Source of the DNA: an uncultured beta proteobacterium
GTDB lineage: Bacteria > Pseudomonadota > Gammaproteobacteria > Burkholderiales > Burkholderiaceae_C
Length of the DNA stretch: 45,495 nt
Assembly: GCA_903870065.1 (NCBI GenBank)
Contig: CAIQBN010000375.1
Span: 1 to 45,495, forward strand
Direction: 5' to 3'
The translations under genes were made by a program, and so were the position numbers. The notes below the pieces were generated by a model, which worked only from the letters and a program-made list of their open reading frames with translations, was not told where the DNA came from and ran no database searches. Every line of letters starts with the position of its first letter. The stretch's first letter is position 1. Of the stretch, positions 41,788-45,495 are shown piece by piece.

Positions 41788-42903
41788 TTAGCCGGTGGTC
41801 AATTCGAAACTTCCCAGTGCCTTGGCATGGCCATTGAGAATTGCGTCAACCCGGTGCAGCCCCGGATAATGCTTGCGTGTGGTCATCTCGGCAAGGGATA
41901 TTTGCTTGTGTACGCGTTGTGTTTCGTGTGCGGCCAAATTCAGTATCTTGAGTTTGAACACTTTGGCGCGACTTTGGCCGTTGGCCTTGATGTAATGCAC
42001 TGAAAAGTCCACCAGAACCCGCTGGGGTTCCTCTGTGCTGTTGGTCACTTCAAACGCCACTGCCAGCCTGCCGCCAATCACCGCATGCTTCGGTTCAACA
42101 CTGGGCTGGCCAATTACCACATGGGCCAAGACGCCAAAGCCCAGCGCAGCGAGTGCATCCGGGTCGCCTCGTTTCACGGCAGAGCGCAGTGCGTGCTGGA
42201 CAATCCATTTCCGCTCGAATGTGGCGCCTTGCTGCCAGGCTTTTGCCGTGGCCGCCAAAAGGGCAGGGTGGTCTTTGCCGATGTCGTTGAGGTTGTTGGC
42301 AACCGAGCGCCGTACATACAGCGCCGGGTCGTCTTTCAGCTGCTCGAGCAGGGCTAGCACCGGCGCCGGATCGTGCTGAAATGCGCTCAAACGCGCAGCC
42401 CAGGGCAGCCTGGGCCGGGTGCCCTCGGACACCAGTCGGCGCACATGTTCGCTTGGGTCACGCGTCCACTCGGTCAGTCGCGCCAGCGTCGCTTCGGGAT
42501 GTTGTTGCAAAAAGGGCCGAATGCTGAACTCTGCGGTGAAGCGCTGGGTGAGCGTATGCTGCGCCTGCATCGACATTTCAAAATGCCCGAGCCCAAACTC
42601 AGCTACGAATAGGGTGTGTGGCAAGTAGAGAAATGACGCCATCGACAAGCCCGGTGCGCGGCCATGCGGTTGGTCGATGGATGCCAGCAAAATGTGCAGC
42701 GCTTCCCGGTAGTCGGATGGCAAATGCCGTTGCAGCGCACGTGCGATGTGTTTGCCACGAGGCATCAACGCCAGCGCGTCATAGCCGGTGAGTGCGTCGT
42801 GCAAGAAGGCACGCACCGCAAATTTTGGATGTACAGCAGCAACCATGCCGGCGATTGCCTGGGGAACATCAGGGCCATATTGGGCAACGAGGGGTTCAGC
42901 CAT
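41788..42903 (-). CDS. DNA alkylation repair-like HEAT-repeat protein
   Basis: This 371-aa protein is built of helical pairs typical of the AlkC/AlkD-type HEAT-like proteins: EWTRDPSEHVRRLVSEGTRPRLPWAARL, DPALYVRRSVANNLNDIGKDHPALLAATAKAWQQGATFERKWIVQHALRSAVKRGDPDAL. Such proteins remove alkylated bases without flipping them. The C-terminal 115 residues (AHVVIGQPSVEPKHAVIGGRLAVAFEVTNSTEEP...) look like an added Ig-like beta domain, as in some AlkC forms. Its start shares a base with the udk stop (TGATG). Confidence 0.85.
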   Translation of the reverse strand: MAEPLVAQYGPDVPQAIAGMVAAVHPKFAVRAFLHDALTGYDALALMPRGKHIARALQRHLPSDYREALHILLASIDQPHGRAPGLSMASFLYLPHTLFVAEFGLGHFEMSMQAQHTLTQRFTAEFSIRPFLQQHPEATLARLTEWTRDPSEHVRRLVSEGTRPRLPWAARLSAFQHDPAPVLALLEQLKDDPALYVRRSVANNLNDIGKDHPALLAATAKAWQQGATFERKWIVQHALRSAVKRGDPDALAALGFGVLAHVVIGQPSVEPKHAVIGGRLAVAFEVTNSTEEPQRVLVDFSVHYIKANGQSRAKVFKLKILNLAAHETQRVHKQISLAEMTTRKHYPGLHRVDAILNGHAKALGSFELTTG

Positions 42904-43547
42904 CAGGCGCGGTCTAAATCGCGAATCAGGGAAACGACCTTGGTGGTGATGATGTCAACCGCCGGCCCGTTTGCTCCATGCGGGAAAATCAGGTCGGCCT
43001 GGCGCTTGGTTGGTTCAATAAACTGCTTGTGCATGGGTCGCACCGTTTCGAGGTATTGCTTGACCACGCTATCGGTGCTACGCCCGCGCTCGGAAATATC
43101 ACGCTGCAGACGGCGGATAAAGCGCACATCAGCTGCGGTGTCGACATAGACCTTCAGCGACATCATCTTGCGCAGTTCGGCGTCAAACAGCGCAAACAAA
43201 CCTTCAATCACAATGACCGGCGCGGGCTTGACCGTAATCGTCTTGGTGGAGCGGTTGTGCAGCGTAAAGTCGTATACGGGCATTTCAATAATCTCGCCCC
43301 GGCACAGCGCTTGTACCTGCTGCATCATCAGCGGCCAATCAAACGCCTGTGGGTGGTCGTAGTTCGCTTTGCTCCGCTCCTCAGCAGATAAATGAGACTG
43401 CTCGTTGTAGTAGTCATCCTGCATCACCACCGCAGCCATTTCCGACCCGATCGAAGCGAGCACCTCACGCGTGACGGTTGACTTGCCACTGCCGCTGCCC
43501 CCTGCGACACCGATTACGAATGGCTGATGGTTGCGGGTGTTAGTCAT
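42903..43547 (-). CDS. udk: Uridine kinase
   Basis: This 214-aa P-loop kinase phosphorylates uridine and cytidine in pyrimidine salvage. Walker A is GGSGSGKS (about 16-23). DDYYNEQSHLS and NYDHPQAFDWPLM are typical nucleoside-binding sequences, followed by VIVIEGLFALFD and RRLQRDISERGRS. It lies 6 bases after glnS and overlaps the next gene by one base. Confidence 0.97.
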   Translation of the reverse strand: MTNTRNHQPFVIGVAGGSGSGKSTVTREVLASIGSEMAAVVMQDDYYNEQSHLSAEERSKANYDHPQAFDWPLMMQQVQALCRGEIIEMPVYDFTLHNRSTKTITVKPAPVIVIEGLFALFDAELRKMMSLKVYVDTAADVRFIRRLQRDISERGRSTDSVVKQYLETVRPMHKQFIEPTKRQADLIFPHGANGPAVDIITTKVVSLIRDLDRA

Positions 43548-43553
43548 GCGAAT

Positions 43554-45419
43554 TCACTTGCCCCAACTATCCTTCAACCCTACCGCCAGATTAAAAACGG
43601 GCTTGGTGCCCTGCACGTGGTCCACCCGGTCCGCCACAAAGTAACCGTGCCGTTCAAACTGAAATTTTTGATCTGGCATCGCATTGGCCAATGACGGCTC
43701 AACAATTGCAGTCACCACTTTCAAACTTTTCGGGTTCAGACTTTCGATGAAATCTTTGCCGCCCGCGTCCGGCTGGGCGTCCAAAAACAGGCGGTCGTAC
43801 ATGCGCACTTCGGCGTTAATGCCGTTGGCCACGCCCACCCAGGTGATGGCAGCTTTGACCTTGACGGATTCGCTGCCGGGGGTGCCGCTCTTGGTGTCAG
43901 GCACTACGGTAGTCAGTACTTCTGTGATGGTGCCGTAGATGTCTTTGATGCAGCCGGTGCACTCGATGACATAGCCGCCTTTCAGGCGCACCCTGTTGCC
44001 GGGAAATAAACGCTTGTAGCCCTTGGGCGGAACCTCTTCAAAGTCTTCGCGGTCAATCCAGACTTCCTTGCCAATCGTGAAGTGGCGTGGCGGCGGCGGC
44101 TCGACTCCGTGCGGCGCTGCTTCAGAAGAAGCGCCATGCGGCGCGTGTGGCAGTGCAGGCTGGGTGCACGGCTCCAGGTGTCCCGGGCCCATGACTTCGT
44201 CCCAGTTGGTCATGGTGAGCTTGACCGGGTTGAGTACAGCCATGCCGCGGTGGGCCTTGGTTTCCAGGTCGTCTCGCAGGCAGCCTTCCAGTGTGGAATA
44301 GTCCGTCCAACCACCGGCCTTGCTGGTGCCGGTGCGTTCGTGCAACAGGTGCAGGCTTTCCGGCGTGTAACCACGTCGGCGCAGGCCGACAATGGTCGGC
44401 ATGCGCGGGTCGTCCCAACCGTTGACTTTGTGGTCGTACACCAGCTGTGCCAATTTGCGTTTGCTAGTGATCACGTAGGTGATGTTGAGCCGTGAAAATT
44501 CGTATTGACGGGGTGCGGGCGCAGCCAGCAGGCCGCCTTCAATCAGCCGTTCGAGTAGCCAGTCGTAAAACGGGCGCTGGTCTTCAAACTCCAGCGTGCA
44601 GATGCTGTGGGTGATTTGCTCCAGTGCGTCTTCAATTGGATGGGCATAGGTGTACATCGGGTAGATGCACCATGCGTCGCCGGTGTGATGGTGGGTGGCG
44701 CGGCGGATGCGATAGATAGCCGGGTCTCGCATGTTGATGTTGGGGCTGGCCATGTCGATCTTGGCACGCAGAACCATGGAGCCATCTTCATGTTTACCAT
44801 GGCGCATTTCACGGAAACGCGACAGATTGTCTGCGGGCGTGCGGTTGCGAAACGCGCTGTCCACACCGGGCTTTCCGAAGTCGCCCCGGTTGATGCGCAT
44901 TTGCTCCACAGTCTGCTCGTCCACATAGGCGTGGCCAGCCTCAATCAGATACTCCGCCGCACGGTACATGAAGTCAAAGTAGTCGCTAGCCTGGTAGGGT
45001 TCAGCAGTGGGGGAGCCATTCCAGTTAAAGCCGAGCCATTTGATGGCGTCTCGGATGGAGTTGACGTATTCGATGTCTTCCTTCTCCGGGTTGGTGTCAT
45101 CAAAGCGCAAGTGACATATGCCACCGTATTCGCGGGCCAGACCGAAGTTGATGCAAATGCTTTTGGCGTGCCCAATGTGCAGGTACCCGTTGGGTTCGGG
45201 CGGAAAACGGGTACGTATTTTGGCTGGATCCAGCGGCGCTCCAGCGTGGTGCGCGGCGTCACCCGGACTGCCTGCCCAGCGTCGGCTGGAGTAGGTTCCT
45301 TTTTCCAGATCGTTGTCGATGATTTGGCGCAGGAAATTACTGAGTTTTGGGGCGTTGGCAGCGGTTGATGCAACTGCGCTGGTACTGGTGTTCAGATTCG
45401 TTGGGTTCGATGAGCTCAT
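43554..45419 (-). CDS. glnS: Glutaminyl-tRNA synthetase
   Basis: This 621-aa class I synthetase has HIGH as HIGHAKS (81-87) and a KMSKS equivalent VITSKRKL. It also has RFPPEPNGYLHIGHAKS and the anticodon-binding C-terminal barrels (EVWIDREDF, GYKRLFPGNRVRL). The N-terminal 25 residues are a low-complexity Ser/Thr/Asn tail. Between catalytic and anticodon domains is a Pro/His/Ala-rich insert, HAPHGASSEAAPHGVEPPPP, longer than in E. coli. I chose ATG 45419; the longer frame to 45482 runs into a terminator. Confidence 0.96.
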   Translation of the reverse strand: MSSSNPTNLNTSTSAVASTAANAPKLSNFLRQIIDNDLEKGTYSSRRWAGSPGDAAHHAGAPLDPAKIRTRFPPEPNGYLHIGHAKSICINFGLAREYGGICHLRFDDTNPEKEDIEYVNSIRDAIKWLGFNWNGSPTAEPYQASDYFDFMYRAAEYLIEAGHAYVDEQTVEQMRINRGDFGKPGVDSAFRNRTPADNLSRFREMRHGKHEDGSMVLRAKIDMASPNINMRDPAIYRIRRATHHHTGDAWCIYPMYTYAHPIEDALEQITHSICTLEFEDQRPFYDWLLERLIEGGLLAAPAPRQYEFSRLNITYVITSKRKLAQLVYDHKVNGWDDPRMPTIVGLRRRGYTPESLHLLHERTGTSKAGGWTDYSTLEGCLRDDLETKAHRGMAVLNPVKLTMTNWDEVMGPGHLEPCTQPALPHAPHGASSEAAPHGVEPPPPRHFTIGKEVWIDREDFEEVPPKGYKRLFPGNRVRLKGGYVIECTGCIKDIYGTITEVLTTVVPDTKSGTPGSESVKVKAAITWVGVANGINAEVRMYDRLFLDAQPDAGGKDFIESLNPKSLKVVTAIVEPSLANAMPDQKFQFERHGYFVADRVDHVQGTKPVFNLAVGLKDSWGK

Positions 45420-45445
45420 GCTGCAGATTCTAGACGCCGAAAAAA

Positions 45446-45471
45446 AAGGCACACCGTCAATGGTGTGCCTT
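45446..45471 (-). terminator. Intrinsic terminator (minus strand) upstream of glnS
   Basis: AAGGCACACC pairs with GGTGTGCCTT around GTCAAT. On the minus strand the stem is followed by a run of T's (eight A's on the plus strand at 45440-45447). It should end a minus-strand transcript coming from beyond the window, just before glnS. Confidence 0.75.
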
Positions 45472-45475
45472 GTGA

Positions 45476-45495
45476 TTGGCAACCGGGGTTGCCAA
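45476..45495. other. Perfect hairpin at the window end
   Basis: TTGGCAAC-CGGG-GTTGCCAA is a perfect 8-bp stem with a 4-base loop. It may belong to the same terminator region; its context lies outside the window. Confidence 0.4.

Noticed and set aside
1-45495. CRISPR array, prophage, intact insertion sequence or rRNA
   Set aside because: No regularly spaced direct repeats, phage genes, transposase or rRNA sequences were seen in any part of the window.

Overview
The window is an ordinary-composition chromosomal segment of a betaproteobacterium, most likely Burkholderiales/Comamonadaceae and Rhodoferax-like. This rests on the pyrB-pyrC' pair, the fused caa3-type cox cluster with the Betaproteobacteria-type small assembly genes (37-aa protein, CtaG, DUF2970, twin-TM protein, SURF1, SCO-like protein, CtaA, CtaB, Sco1), a TctC-type binding protein and a CIRCE-controlled rpoH. 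There is no intact IS element, prophage or CRISPR array. The identification is inference from gene content and protein resemblance; no search was run.

Layout. 1-2.9 kb: 3' end of pyrB, catalytically degenerate pyrC', and a PlsC-like acyltransferase. 2.8-5.6 kb: divergent iron-type ABC ATPase and two-domain permease around a Fur-like site. 5.7-8.1 kb: bacteriohemerythrin behind an FNR-like box, then a gene-poor stretch with hairpins and an orphan Ig-like fragment next to tRNA-Arg(CCU). 8.1-11 kb (minus): MoxR ATPase, small membrane protein, GNAT and VWA/CoxE-like protein in one operon. 11.1-18.6 kb: cytochrome c4, DUF1841, TauE/SafE permease, two small envelope proteins, a KefB/C-type antiporter, an orphan ParA, a MaoC hydratase, TrmL and ComF. 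18.6-28.9 kb: BioC-like methyltransferase, then the complete aa3/caa3 oxidase and heme A/Cu assembly cluster. 28.9-36.4 kb: isochorismatase-type hydrolase, rpoH with a perfect CIRCE operator, a Ser/Thr kinase fused to a cyclic-nucleotide-binding domain, TctC, DUF3616, an exported amidohydrolase and DUF924. 36.6-39.7 kb (minus): small acidic orphan, a polytopic membrane protein/DUF2249/HHE-hemerythrin operon, and a GST. 39.8-45.4 kb (minus): DUF427, TerB-like, zinc-ribbon, HEAT-repeat DNA-alkylation-repair-like protein, udk and glnS.

How the genes work together. The central block is an aerobic-respiration unit: oxidase subunits II, I and III with copper delivery (CtaG, Sco1, SCO-like), heme A synthesis (CtaB, CtaA) and SURF1, all on one strand, many overlapping or a few bases apart. 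Cytochrome c4 at 11 kb is a plausible electron donor. Two hemerythrin-type proteins and several FNR-like sites suggest oxygen- or NO-responsive control elsewhere in the window.

The most unusual signal is a dispersed 43-bp element of fixed geometry, TAGCCCTC-N18-GCTAT-N7-ATAGC, present in eight copies: four intergenic and four inside genes (pyrC', DUF1841, the KefB/C-type antiporter, sco1). All genic copies are read in a frame giving A-(I/M)-(K/E)-x-I-A. This resembles the protein-coding palindromic elements known from Rickettsia and is the best candidate here for something undescribed.
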